DNA of 64,000 nt from Ascarosepion bandense (GCA_037127315.1 JBBBDQ010000445.1:2387501-2451500); one strand, 5' to 3'; counted from the first letter of the stretch, positions 22,885 to 34,300 are shown. The notes: generated by a model not told the origin, from the sequence alone. Numbers and translations are program-made.

Positions 22885-23575
22885 CAAATCTGCTGCTAGG
22901 AAGGTCGGTTTACTGTGTAGGACCGGGAAGGTTTTCTTATCTGAATCCATCTTGCACATATATAAATCTGCCATCCGCTCGTGAATTGAATACTGCTGTC
23001 ACATCTGGTCGGGTGTCTCTGCTATTCATCTCGGGGTTCTTGACAAAATCCAAGAGAGAATCTGCAGTGTGATTGATCCCGACCTATTAGCTGAACTCCA
23101 GTCAATTTCTCATCAACGTAATGTGGCTTCCCTCTGTCTCTTCTACAAATACTTTCACGGCTTCTGCTCCGACGAGGTAGCTCCTTGGTGAACCCTCTGC
23201 ATGAATTTAGTCGAGTTACGAGACTAGCGGCTAGTTTTACAATCAAATGTAACCGCAACTTCTACTCTCGCAGCTTCTTTACTCACATTCTCGCCTGTGG
23301 AATTCCCTGCTTCCCTGACAGCTACAATCTCCAAGAATTTAAATGCAATGTCAATTGCCATCTCATCTTCTTGGCTCGCATACTTTCCCTGACTGCCCTT
23401 GTATCATGTTCTTTTCCTTTCCACTTTACTCTCATGCAGCTCTCTTCACTTCTGTATTCTCATTCTCTGACACCCCTGGAACTTGTTCCTCTTTTTCATT
23501 ACTAGCTTCTTATGCAAACCCCCTGCGCGCCAGTGGTAGTTTTTCTTGCTTAGGGTGAATTGATTATAAAAAAAT
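22885..23575 (+). mobile_element. LINE-A C-terminal region and 3' end
   Basis: Plus strand. Codon blocks correspond to LxSILHIYKSAIRS, IEYCCHIWSGVSAIHLGVLD, KIQERICSVIDPDLLAELQS and SLCLFYKYFHGFCSDE, then the RVTRLAASFTIKCNRNFYSR block and FPDSYNLQEFKCNVN. A pyrimidine-rich 3' UTR, a GCGCCAGTGGTAGT signature and GATTATAAAAAAA close it. Frameshifts and a stop near 22983 show it is dead. This is the carboxyl end of a CR1/jockey-like reverse transcriptase. Confidence 0.82.
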
Positions 23576-23579
23576 AGTG

Positions 23580-24470
23580 TAGCCTAAAAGAGATTAAGAC
23601 ATTTGAGAGCCAGTACAGAAGAGCGTAAGACAATTCAGTATAAGCACAAAAGTCAGTCAGTTGAGTGCTATACGTGATACACACTTGGGCGATCATGTCT
23701 CGAAAGAGACATGACTGACTAGGCAGCAGATTATCCCGCAGTAAGTTGTCATTGCTTTCTGCGGGAGACTAGTTGCCATCAAGGCTATAGAACCCAATCT
23801 GTTCTGTTATTTAACCCATAACCGGAGGGAAGAGATGGATTAATACCTTTCCAAAGGGTATTTGTGCGTAAGTGAATGCAAGGAATTTAACTGGAATTCG
23901 AACTCGGCTCCCTGATTTCTCGTTCCGAGTCGATATCCACTGCTCCCACAATGCACATCCTCAAGCACAAAAGAGCGTTAGATAATTCAGTGTAAGCCTA
24001 AAAGCTTAATAGGAACAGGGTTTTGGAAGAAGACGATTGGTGATTTTTTTTCTTTTATTTCCTTGTGTACATAAAGACTTTCATCGACTTATTCAGGGGT
24101 TATTCATCTTATTTTTGGGTCCGTTTTCATTTTCCCAATTGTACGCGCGCATCCAGGTTGGTTTGGTTTGGCGGAAATACATCTAGCAAGAATTGAACGT
24201 GACTTTCTTGAAATCAATTTCACAACGTGGGCAAGGGAGAGCACCGTTGAAAAGGTCAACCCGAGGACCAGCTACTGTATCGACGCCACTCGGGGCCGAT
24301 GGGGTGTGGCGTCACAGTGTAAGTGCAAAAGAGCTTTAGTAAGAAAGATTGTAAAACGTTTTAGCGTAACTACAAGAGTGCGAAACGCAAATGAACAGCG
24401 CAGTGGAGGGAGAATAATTATAAAAGCGTCTTAAAGAATTTGGTATAAATACAGTGCAATTTGAAAAGCT
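23580..24470 (+). repeat. short direct repeats and unassigned DNA
   Basis: A roughly 31-bp motif, AAAAGAGCGTTAGATAATTC followed by AGTGTAAGC, occurs around 23617-23650 and 23968-23998, split by a SINE-1, with weaker forms near 23577 and 24318-24350. 24120-24470 is GC-richer and has TATAAATAC at 24443-24451. It could be part of an LTR. No protein family was recognised. Confidence 0.3.
23652..23962 (-). mobile_element. SINE-1 copy with perfect target duplication
   Basis: Full-length, minus strand, flanked by AAGCACAAAA at 23642-23651 and 23963-23972 (10 bp, identical). The head, box-B-like GAGTTCGAATTCCA, body, GAGACATGATCGCCC hairpin side and terminal CTGACTG are all present. Confidence 0.92.
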
Positions 24471-24882
24471 GCAGAGGAGTGTACCTGTGAAGATGGTGTA
24501 ATCTTATAGAATTTCGCCAGATCCCCTTTCCTGATATGGACTAGAGAATCAGGTTAAATTTCAAAATATTAGAAGCTTTGACATTTCATGCCTTAACATG
24601 GATCCGATATTGCCCCGATATCTCTGCCCTGAATGGCAAAACACACTCTTCACTGCTGCTCATTTTCTGGATCCAATCAGGCTTATTCGTCTATTCCTTT
24701 TAGCTTAGGTTGATACATTTCACTGGATTAATTGCATTAGTATTATCATTATATTTCGATTTATTTGATGGTCACACAATCTACCAAGTTTTCGTGAAGA
24801 CCAAAGACAAGTAGTGGTGTGTTGTTATAACTACATTTCATGATTTGTTTTCTAACTCACATGACATCACTAGCGCCACATT

Positions 24883-26335
24883 TTTTTTTATAATCATATC
24901 GCCCCAAGCAAGGTATTTTACTGCCACTGTTTTGCAGGGGGTTACATAGGAAGAAAATTATGAGAAAGAGTGACAGGTTATAGGGCTTGTCAGGAAGTGG
25001 GTAAGAGAAGTATGACTGTGGCCATAAAGTGAGGGATCAGTTTATATATTGACTGTGATGTACAATTGATCTCCCACTTTATATTCACATTATAATAGTA
25101 TAGAAATCTTTTTTTTCTTATCATATCGCCCCAAGCAAGGAATTTTATTGCCACTGTTTTGTAGGGGGTTACATAGCAGGAAAGTTATGAGAAAGAGTGA
25201 CAGGTTATTGGGGGTGTCATTAAGTGGGTTAGAAAAGAATGAGAATACTGATGAGAGTGGAGTGGAGGAAGATGGGAGCATAAGAGAGAGGATGCAGGTT
25301 AGTGAGAGAGGAGATGACTATTGACTTTACATTTAAATTCTTGGAGATTGTAGCTGTCAGGAAAGCAAGTAAATGGAAAGGAATTCCACAGGCGGGAAGT
25401 GCGAGAAAAGAATCTGATGGAGTAGAATTTGCATTTACAATTTATTGGTTTCACAATAAATGGGACCTAGTATGGGACCTAGTTGCTAATCTTGTGGCTC
25501 GAGTAAATTTATATATAGGAGGCACCAGTGAGCTAAGTTCATCGGAGCAGAAGCCGCGAAAGTATTTGTAGAAGAGACACAAGGAAGCTGCATTGCGCCG
25601 GTGAGAAAGTGACTGTATCTGAACTGCCAAGTCGGGATCTATCACATTACAGATTCTCCGTTGGATTTTGTCAAGGACACCCAGGTGGATAGCAGGAGCA
25701 CCCGACCAGTTATGGCAGCAGTATTCAAGGCGGATGGTAGATTTGTATATGTGCAGGATTGTTTCAGACGGGAAAAACTTCCTGACCCTACACAGAGAAC
25801 CGACTTTCTTAGCAGCAGATTTAGCTATGGATTCTATATAGTCATTCCACTTGATGTCTGTTGTGAGAGTTAAGCCGATGAGACACAGTGTTTTGCTTTC
25901 AGGGAGACAAGCCTGATCCATGCTAATGTGAGGTAGGAGCGATTGTCTGTGATGGTTGATAGACAGCAGCTTTGTTTTGGAAGCATTAAAATTCACCAGC
26001 CATTTCTTACCTCAGTCCGCTACAGATTGGAGGTTCTTCAAGCTCGGCAGCGAGGTTTGCTTTGTCAGCCTCAGCAGATTTTTGATTGATGCGAGAGTAA
26101 ACTGTAGTGTCGTCAGCGTATATGCCTACTTGGGATCTTATTTCATCTGGGAAATCGTTAATGTAGATAAGAAAAAGCATATGACAGAATATAGCCTTGA
26201 GGGACACCCGCGTTCGTATGATAGTATTGGGAGGTATGCCCATTCAATACTACCTTCATTGTGTGATTTGAAAGGAATGACTGGATAAGGTCAAACAATT
26301 GTTCAGTTATACTATAACCTTGCAGCTTGCAAAGA
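24883..26335 (-). mobile_element. LINE-A copy with reverse-transcriptase motifs
   Basis: The most complete LINE-A coding remnant. On the minus strand, AGVPQGYILS (near 26200-26230) and IYINDFPDEIRSQVGIYADD (near 26085-26160) are the RT palm motifs with the catalytic YADD. A long frame at 25451-25996 then gives FNASKTKLLSINH, KKVGSLCRVRKFFPSETI, IYKSTIRLEYCCHNWSGAPA, KIQRRICNVIDPDL and LCLFYKYFRGFCSDELSSL. The 3' UTR and tail are present twice (24888-25022 and 25108-25290), with a P palindrome between. The 5' end is truncated and at least two frameshifts are present. Confidence 0.85.
25024..25082. repeat. P palindrome, copy 1
   Basis: ATAAAGTGAGGGATCAGTTT at the left and AATTGATCTCCCACTTTAT at the right are inverted copies. 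It lies exactly between two tandem copies of the LINE-A 3' tail. Confidence 0.8.
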
Positions 26336-26529
26336 AGCAGGGACAATATTCTTCTTAGCGTGTGTGCTGTACTGATCAAGACAATTGTTTTTGCATTTCT
26401 TTTAAACTTGAAGTTCCAGGCAATTTTTTCTATATGTTGTTGTGTTCTTCTTTTTCATTATTCAAGCGCACCTACTATTACTGTCTATGGCGCTGGTGTA
26501 AATCCCATAGAATTGCGATGTCTTCTATC

Positions 26530-26625
26530 TTTTTCGGCAGTATATATACTAAAATCAGAACGATACAGAGAAGATTAGCATGGCCCCTGCACAAGGATGA
26601 CACGTGAAGCGTTTCATATTTTTTT
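26530..26625 (+). pseudogene. U6 snRNA retrocopy fused to SINE-1
   Basis: Nearly the whole U6 sequence: TTCGGCAGTATATATACTAA, GAACGATACAGAGAAGATTA (the ACAGAGA box that pairs with the 5' splice site), GCATGGCCCCTGCACAAGGA, GATGACACG and GTGAAGCGTTTCATATTTTT. Eight bases normally found between GACACG and TGAAGCG are missing and the 5' end is diverged, so it cannot be a working gene. The T run joins directly to the first base of SINE-1. Confidence 0.9.
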
Positions 26626-27370
26626 GGATGTGAGTTATGGAGCAATGGATATTGGCCCGGAACGACAAATCGGGAGCCGAATTCGAAATCCAGTTGAATT
26701 CCTTGGATTCTCTTACGCACAAATACCCTTGGGAAAGGTATTAATCCGTCTCTTCCCTCCAGTTATGGGTTAAATAATAGGACAGACTGGGTTCTACATA
26801 TACTGGGCATAAAGTGGGGGATCAGTTTTATATTGTTATGAAGTAATATACTGATCCCCCACTAATTACTACTTAATAATATAATACATCTCTTCCCACT
26901 CTAGCTATGAGTCAAATAATAGGGCAGATCGAATTCTATAGCTTTGGTCGGCAACCAGTCTACCGCAGAAAGCAATGGCAACCAACTGCGGGATAATCTT
27001 CTGCCAAGTCAGTTATATTTCTTTCGAGACATGATCGCCCAAAGCGTGTATCACGTATGGCACTTAACGGAGTGAATATTATAGTTGAAAACATGATTAA
27101 GGCTTCTACTAGACATAAAGTGGGGGATCAGTTTTCTATTGTTATGAAGTAATAAACTGATCCCCCACTAATTACTACTTAATAATATAATATGTCTCTT
27201 TCCACTTTAGCTATGAGTCAATAGAACAGATTGGGTTCTATAGCCTTGGCTGGCAACCAGTCTACCGCAGAAAGCAATGGCAACCTACTGCGGGATAATC
27301 ATCTGCCCAGTCAATCATGTCTGTTTCCAGACATGATCGCCCAAAGCGTGTATCACTTAACTGACTGACT
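26626..27370 (+). mobile_element. composite SINE-1 with two P palindromes
   Basis: The SINE-1 head and first body (26626-26797) lead into P (26809-26863), then an AATTACTACTTAATAATATA linker and a second body from TCTTCCCACTCTAGCTATGA to ATGGCACTTAAC. Next come the linker GTTGAAAACATGATTAAGG, a second P (27115-27169), the same AT linker and a third body ending ACTTAACTGACTGACTG. The P-to-P period is 306 bp. It is embedded in LINE-C; GATGT near both junctions may be a remnant of a target duplication. Confidence 0.85.
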
Positions 27371-27520
27371 GATGTTCCTACCAGTCTTTGTTAACATCTT
27401 TTCCGAAGTGTCTGCGCATTGTTCAGTGTAAATATTACCCAACTTCATCGTGACGATTTTTACATTCATTTGGCGTAAGTACAGAATATCCCGAGACTAG
27501 ATCGTCTAATGTTTCCTGTC

Positions 27521-27764
27521 GTTATTATTTCTATTATTTTAGAGTTAGCTCAAATGAATGGTTGTTTTGTTCTTATGTTATAAATCAACCTCAGCGGGTC
27601 ATTTATTGCCAACTAAATTTTATTTATTTATTGCTGGTAATACCTTTTTCTTTCAACAATTTATTGTTTTTTTTTATATAAGTTTTGTGTCTAGTTATAC
27701 TTTTTTCTTTTCCGAGTATCAAGATTCATTTGGATTTGGTTTTAAGGGCAGGGTCCCCAAGTCC
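27521..27764. other. unassigned AT-rich DNA
   Basis: No repeat border or coding frame was recognised between LINE-C and the next SINE. Confidence 0.4.
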
Positions 27765-27927
27765 TACCCTTGCTATTTAACCCATAACTGGAGGGAAGGG
27801 ACGGATTAATACCTTTCCCAAGGGTACCAGTGCTTTAAATGAGTGCAGGGCATTCAACTGGAATTCGAACTCGGCTCACCGATTTCTCTTTCCGAGCCGT
27901 TATCCATTGCACCACAACGCACATCCG
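27765..27927 (-). mobile_element. SINE-1, head half, joined to 5S rRNA
   Basis: On the minus strand: GGATGTGCGTTGTGGTGCAA head, box-B-like GAGTTCGAATTCCAG, CCCTTGGGAAAGGTATTAAT and CAGTTATGGGTTAAATAGCA, then truncated. It follows a 5S rRNA sequence after about nine bases, in the same orientation. Confidence 0.85.
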
Positions 27928-27936
27928 TCACTAAAC

Positions 27937-28053
27937 GCTTACAGCACCTGGTATTCCCAAGCGGTCACCCATCTAAGTACTAACCAGGCTCAACGTTGCT
28001 TAACTTCGGTGATCGAGCGAGAACCGGTGTATTCAACGTGATAGGCCGTAAGC
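27937..28053 (-). rRNA. 5S rRNA-like gene, nearly intact
   Basis: The minus strand reads GCTTACGGCCTATCACGTTG at the 5' end, GATCACCGAAGTTAAGCAAC in the box A region, GCCTGGTTAGTACTTAGATG, GGTGACCGCTTGGGAATACC and AGGTGCTGTAAGC at the 3' end. Length (117) and the complementary ends (GCTTAC / GTAAGC) match 5S rRNA, and the internal promoter elements look intact. There is no T-run terminator after the 3' end; instead SINE-1 follows. So it may be a 5S-headed retroposon and not a true ribosomal gene. Confidence 0.8.
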
Positions 28054-28261
28054 CGGCTTAAATGGGATCTGAACTCTAAAACTAAAAAGCAATAATCGAT
28101 TAGATTCAGATGAAACGTGTCGACTGTAAAATGGCTTCAAATTTTCAGAACCCAATCAGTGAATTTCATCGTCCAGTATTGGATTAATAATTTTCATAAA
28201 CAATGTTAGTTTATAAAGTTATTGTTCTTAGATAAAACAAAATAAGGGCATAAATAAACGA

Positions 28262-29008
28262 TTTGTTTGTCTAACTCCTATACAATCACTAGCGTTATGT
28301 GGACTGTACTTATCAAGAGAATCTTTTGTGTTTTTCTTAAGCTAGAATTTCAAGGGATTTTTTCAATATTTTGTTGTGTTCCTTTTATCAGTCCAAGCAT
28401 ACCTACTGAGATTGGTACCATACATGTTTTCAATTTCCACAATTTTTCAATTTTGAGGTCTTTCTATTTCAATAGTTTTTTTTTAATTCCTTGGTTGCTA
28501 TGTTACAGTCTGCTGAGCATGCCATATCAATTAGTCGGCAAGTTTTTTTCTTTTCTGTTTTTGACAATTATGTCGGCCTGTTTTGTTCAATCTTCCTGTC
28601 TGTGAAAATGGTGTAATCCCATAGAATCGTGATGTCCGGTAACCGTTGCATACCAGTACTTTCCAAAGTTGTTGCACATTGTCCAGTGTAAATATTTTCC
28701 CACTCTATCGTGACGATTTTTATATTCATTTGGAGCAAGTACAAAACATTTTGAAATTAGATGATCTATGGTTTTCTGATATTTCTTACAGAACATGCAT
28801 TTGAATCCACATTATTATGTATGGTATTTGCCTGAAAGTTCTAAGTGAAAAGAATCTGGTCTTGTAGTGCAAAATAAAGCCTTCCGTTTCAGCCTTTAAT
28901 CCAGATGCTCCCAACCATCTATGAATGTTAGCTTTATCAAAATCGGCTTTATTAGCACGTTCTGGATATTGGCCATGCAGAAATTTGTCTTGCCAGCATT
29001 GATTCATC
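28262..29008 (-). mobile_element. LINE-C C-terminal region
   Basis: On the minus strand, NQCWQDKFLHGQYPERANKA, HRWLGASGLKAETEGFI and then CKKYQKTIDHLISKC (zinc knuckle with the first Cys region altered), NEYKNRHDRVGKYLHW. Downstream is the 3' UTR with AAGCTAGAATTTCAAGGGAT on the plus strand. This is the C-terminal segment of a non-LTR retrotransposon protein; the reverse transcriptase itself is absent here. Confidence 0.75.
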
Positions 29009-29010
29009 TG

Positions 29011-29325
29011 TTCAAGGGCTTTAGATTACGCAAAAGCTTTTGAGAAGGTCCGATACAATGATCTATTTGAACTGCTAGCGAAACTCGATCTACCAGGAAA
29101 GGATGTTAGAACAATCTAGAAATTACGTTGGGAGAGAGCCGATTGCATATGGGCATAAAGCGAATTGAGTAGCTTTTCAAAAATAGAGAGGAGCGTTAGA
29201 CAAGGATGCACCTTCTGGACAGATTTATTCAAGCCCCTCTGCGACGCGATCCCAAAGAAACTAGAGATCCTACCTGGATTTATTATCACTATACGTTACC
29301 TTAACAGATGCTCACTGGAAGATGT
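29011..29325 (+). mobile_element. LINE-B reverse-transcriptase fragment
   Basis: The plus-strand translation reads DYAKAFEKVRYNDLFELLAK, LDLPGKDVRTI, then KIERSVRQGCTFWTDLF and LEILPGFIITIRYL: the RT region between the DYxKAFD motif (A block) and the RQGC motif (B block). A stop codon near 29118 and the loss of YADD show it is inactive. This ties LINE-B to RTE-like reverse transcriptases. Confidence 0.75.
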
Positions 29326-29429
29326 GATTCTTTAAAGTTGCATATAATATTCTTATTTTCACTCTGATTGTGTGTGCATATCTCGTAGATTTCTACGATT
29401 CTTCTTCTGGTGCTACAGAATCGTAAACA

Positions 29430-30475
29430 ATATCTATAGCTGTCTGCTAGGAAGGTTGGGTCACTGTGTCGGGCCAAGAAGCTTTTCTCGCCGGAATCCA
29501 TTTTGCACATTTATAAATCTACCATTCGTTCATGCATTGAATACTGTTGCCATATCTGGTTGGGTGTCCTTGCTATTCATCTTGAGGTTCTCGTCAGAAT
29601 CCATTTTGCACATTTATAAATCTACCATTTGTTCATGCATTGAATACTGTTGCCATATCTGGTTGGGTGTCCTTGCTATTCATCTTGAGGTTCTCGTCAG
29701 AATCCATTTTGCACATTTATAAATCTACCATTTGTTCATGCATTGAATACTGTTGCCATATCTGTTTGGGTGTTCTTGCTATTCATCTTGAGGTTCTCGC
29801 CAGAATCCATTTTGCACATTTATAAATCTACCATTTATTCATGCATTGAATACTGTTGCCATATCTGGTTGGGTGTTCTTGCTATTCATCTCGAGGTTCT
29901 CATCAGAAACCATCTTGCACAATTATAAATCGACCATTCGTCCTTGCATTGAATGCTGTTGACATATCTGGTTGGGTGTTTCTGCTATTCATCTCGAGGG
30001 TGTTGATAAAATCCAAAGAAGAATCTGCAATATAATTGGTCTTGACTTGGCATCTCGACTACAGTTACTTTCTCACCGACGTCACGTGGCTTCCCTTTGT
30101 CTTTTCTACAAATTTTTCATGGTAACTGCTCTAATGAGCTTTTGTTTCCTGGTATCCCATCCACGTGAATTTACGCGTGCTACTAGATTGGCATCTAGGT
30201 CCCACATTTTTACCGTTAAAAGAATAAAATGTAACTACCTCTTCGTCTATAATACTTTTCTCTCACTTCCTGTTTTTGAACTCCCTTCCGGTTGCTTGCT
30301 TCCCTGATAGCTACAGTTCCCAAAAATTAAACGGCAATGACAATTGCTATCTTTTATCTCACATCCATCTTTTATCCTTTCTTTGACAACCATTGTAACC
30401 TGTTTTTTCTCTCACTGTAACCCCCCTGCGCATTAGTGGCGGTCCCGCCTTGCTTGGGGTGAAATGAGAGAAACT
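29430..30475 (+). mobile_element. LINE-A C-terminal region and 3' end with internal 103-bp array
   Basis: Plus strand, beginning in the RARKLFSPESILHIYKSTIR block. One 103-bp piece (ESILHIYKSTICSCIEYCCH) is repeated about five times before the copy continues with DKIQRRICNIIGLDLASRLQ, SLCLFYKFFMV and on to the 3' signature GCGCATTAGTGGCGG and GCCTTGCTTGGGGTGAAATG. Frameshifts are present. Confidence 0.82.
29497..29999 (+). repeat. 103-bp tandem array in LINE-A (about 5 units)
   Basis: ATACTGTTGCCATATCTG recurs at 29541, 29644, 29747 and 29850, with a diverged unit at 29953. The period is exactly 103, so the LINE frame shifts from unit to unit. Units are 95% or more alike by eye. Confidence 0.92.
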
Positions 30476-30775
30476 ACATCACTTAAGGACTCAACAACAC
30501 AGTCAACTAAAATGGAAGGTGGCTTCATTTTCTTGTGTCAGATCAGAAGATTTTCGCCAGAATCCATCATTTATAAATTACTATTTGTTCGTGCAATGAA
30601 TATTGCTGTCATATCTGATCCGGTTCGCCTATTATATATCTCGAGATTCACAACAAAGTTTAAAGTAGAAACTGCAACGTTATAGGCCTTGAGCTGTCAT
30701 CTCGACTTCACTCACTTTCTCAAGACGGTAATGCTGCTTCACTCTGTTTTTTTTTTCATAAATACTTTCATGGTG

Positions 30776-31069
30776 AGTCAGCCTGTTAAGTACCATACGT
30801 GACAAACACTTGGGCGATCATGTCTCTTTCAATCCATGACCGACTAGGCAGAAATTTTCCTGAAGTAGGTTGCCACTTCTTTCTGAGGTAGACTGGTTGC
30901 CAACCAAGGCGATAGAACAAAATCTCTCCTGCTATTCAACCCATAGTTTGAGGGAGAAAAGATCGGTTAATATATTTTCCGATGAGATTTGTGCTTAAAT
31001 TCAACTGGAATTCGAACTTGGCTTACTGAGTTCTCATTTCGAGGTGATATCCATTGCACCACCCGCACA
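30776..31069 (-). mobile_element. SINE-1 copy inside LINE-A
   Basis: Minus-strand, full-length but diverged: 3' AGTCAGCCTGTTAAGTACC at the left, a damaged hairpin (ATGTCTCTTTCAATCCATGA), and the head at the right with GGTGCAATGGATATCACCTC. The target duplication is not clear. Confidence 0.82.
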
Positions 31070-31302
31070 TGATAATGTTTTTAATAATGTTATCTTTCTT
31101 GGTACCCCGACCGCATTAATTTAAGCTCACTACTACAATGGCCGGTAGGTCCCATCGTTTTACTGTTGAAATAGCAAGAGATAACCGCAAGTTTTATTCT
31201 AAAATTTTATTTTCTCGCACTTCTTGTCTGTGGAATTCCCTTCCGATTTCTTGCTTTCCTGCCACCTACGATCTGAAAAAAAAAATCTATGCAACGTGAA
31301 TC

Positions 31303-34300
31303 GCCATCTTGCGTCTTCCTGAAACCTGTTCTTTTATTGTCCTTTCTTCTCACTAAAGTCTCTTCATTCTCTTTCACTCCCAGTAACCGCTGACATCTTA
31401 GTGGCATTATTGCCATCTTCTGTTTTCCTGAAACCTGTTCTTTTATTGTCCTTTCTCCTCATTAAAGTCTTCTCATTCACTTTCCCTCCCATTAACCCCT
31501 TACATCTTAGTGGCATTATTGCCATCTTCTGTCTTCCTGAAACCTGTTCTTTTATTGTCCTTTCTCCTCACTAAAGTCTTCTCATTCTCTTTCACTCCCA
31601 GTAACCCCTTACATCTTAGTGGCATTATTGCCATCTTCTGTCTTCCTGAAACCTGTTCTTTTATTGTCCTTTCTCCTCACAAAAGTCTTCTCATTGTCTT
31701 TTACTCCCAGTAACCCCTTACATCTTAGTGGCATTATTGCCATCTTGTGTCTTCCTGAAACCTGTTCTTTTATTGTCCTTTTCCTCACTAAAGTCTTCTC
31801 ATTCTCTTTCCCTCCCAGTAACCCCTTACATCTTAGTGGCATTATTGCCATCTTCTGTCTTCCTGAAACCTGTTCTTTTATTGTCCTTTCTCCTCACTAA
31901 AGTCTTCTCATTCTCTTTCACTCCCAGTAACCCCTTACATCTTAGTGGCATTATTGCCATCTTCTGTCTTCCTGAAACCTGTTCTTTTATTGTCCTTTCC
32001 CTTCACTAAAGTCTTCTCATTCTCTTGCCCTCCCAGTAACCCCTTACATCTTAGTGGCATTATTGCCATCTTCTGTCTTCCTGAAACCTGTTCTTTTATT
32101 GTCCTTTCTCCTCACTAAATTCCTCTCATTCTCTTTCCCTCCCAGTAACCCCTTACATCTTAGTGGCATTATTGCCATCTTCTGTCTTCCTGAAACCTGT
32201 TCTTTTATTGTCCTTTCTCCTCACTAAAGTCTTCTCATTCTCTTTCCCTCCCAGTAACCCCTTACATCTTAGTGGCATTATTGCCATCTTCTGACTTTCT
32301 GAAACCTGTTCTTTTATTGTCCTTTCTCCTCACTAAAGTCTTCTCATTCTCTTTCCCTCCCAATAACCCCTTACATCTTAGTGGCATTATTGCCATCTTC
32401 TGTCTTCCTGAAACCTGTTCTTTTATTGTCCTTTCTCCTCACTAAAGTCTTCTCATTCTCTTTCCGTCCCAGTAACCCTTTACATCTTAGTGGCATTATT
32501 GCCATCTTCTGTCTTCCTGAAACCTGTTCTTTTATTGTCCTTTCTCCTCACTAAAGTCTTCTCATTCTCTTTCCCTCCCAGTAACCCCTTACATCTTAGT
32601 GGCATTATTGCCATCTTCTGTCTTCCTGAAACCTGTTCTTTTATTGTCCTTTCTCCTCACTAAAGTCTTCTCATTCTCTTTCCCTCCCAGAAACCCCTTA
32701 CATCTTAGTGGCATTATTGCCATCTTCTGTCTTCCTGAAACCTGTTCTTTTATTGTCCTTTCTCCTCACTAAAGGCTTCTCATTCTCTTTCCCCCCAGTA
32801 ACCCCTTACATCTTAGTGGCATTATTGCCATCTTCTGTCTTCCTGAAACCTGTTCTTTTATTGTCCTTTCTCCTCACTAAAGGCTTCTCATTCTCTTTCC
32901 CTCCCAGTAACCCCTTACATCTTAGTGGCATTATTGCCATCTTCTGTCTTTCTGAAACCTGTTCTTTTATTGTCCTTTCTCCTCACTAAAGGCTTCTCAT
33001 TCTCTTTCCCTCCCAGTAACCCCTTACATCTTAGTGGCATTATTGCCATCTTCTGTCTTTCTGAAACCTGTTCTTTTATTGTCCTTTCTCCTCACTAAAG
33101 GCTTCTCATTCTCTTTCCCCCCAGTAACCCCTTACATCTTAGTGGCATTATTGCCATCTTCTGTCTTTCTGAAACCTGTTCTTTTATTGTCCTTTCTCCT
33201 CACTAAAGTCTTCTCATTCTCTTTCCCTCCTAGTAACCCCTTACATCTTAGTGGCATTATTGCCATCTTCTGTCTTTCTGAAACCTGTTCTTTTATTGTC
33301 CTTTCTCCTCACTAAAGTCTTCTCATTCTCTTTCACTCCCAGTAACCCCTTACATCTTAGTGGCATTATTGCCATCTTCTGTCTTCCTGAAACCTGTTCT
33401 TTTATTGTCCTTTCTCCTCACTAAAGTCTTCTCATTCTCTTTCCCCCCAGTAACCCCTTACATCTTAGTGGCATTATTGCCATCTTCTGTCTTCCTGAAA
33501 CCTGTTCTTTTATTGTCCTTTCTCCTCAATAAAGTCTTCTCATTCTTTTTCCCTCCCAGTAACCCCTTACATCTTAGTGGCATTATTGCCATCTTCTGTC
33601 TTTCTGAAACCTGTTTTTTTATTGTCCTTTCTCCTCACTAAAGTCTTCTCATTCTCTTTCACTCCCAGTAACCCCTTACATCTAAGTGGCATTATTGCCA
33701 TCTTCTGTCATCCTGAAACCTGTTCTTTTATTGTCTTTTCTCCTCACTAAAGTCTTCTCATTCTTTTTCCCTCCCAGTAACCCCTTACATCTTAGTGGCA
33801 TTATTGCCATCTTCTGTCTTTCTGAAACCTGTTCTTTTATTGTCCTTTCTCCTCACTAAAGTCTTCTCATTCTCTTTCACTCCCAGTAACCCCTTACATC
33901 TTAGTGGCATTATTGCCATCTTCTGTCTCCCTGAAACCTGTTCTTTTATTGTCCTTTCTCCTAACTAAAGTCTTCTCATTCTCTTTCACTCCCAGTAACC
34001 CCTTACATCTTAGTGGCATTATTGCCATCTTCTGTCTTCTTAAAACCTGTTCTTTTATTGTCCTTTCTCCTCACCAAAGTCTTCTCATTCTCTTTCCCTC
34101 CCAGTAACCCCTTACATCTTAGTGGCATTATTGCCATCTTCTGTCTTCCTGAAACCTGTTCTTTTATTGTCCTTTCTCCTCACTAAAGTCTTCTCATTGT
34201 CTTTCACTCCCAGTAACCCCTTACATCTTAGTGGCATTATTGCCATCTTCTGTCTTCCTGAAACCTGTTCTTTTATTGTCCTTTCTTCTCACTAAAGTCT

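Larger units (their letters stand above)
24740..27520 (-). mobile_element. LINE-C copy carrying two nested insertions
   Basis: LINE-C sequence is visible at 24740-24882, 26336-26529 and 27371-27520, in the order seen without interruption at 62874-63640. A LINE-A copy (24883-26335) and a U6-SINE chimera (26530-27370) split it. The minus strand carries the 3' UTR at the left and the end of the coding region at the right. Age order by nesting: LINE-C oldest, then both insertions. Confidence 0.75.

Noticed and set aside
24168..24434. 88-codon frame with some complexity (MAEIHLARIERDFLEINF...)
   Set aside because: No recognisable family and no coding partner. It lies in a segment with short direct repeats. 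Possible, but not supportable as a gene.
26530..26625. Functional U6 snRNA gene
   Set aside because: An eight-base deletion, a diverged 5' end and fusion to a SINE mark it as a retrocopy.
27937..28053. Functional 5S rRNA gene
   Set aside because: Kept as 5S-like only: it is isolated, lacks a T-run terminator and runs into SINE-1. Function cannot be shown from sequence.
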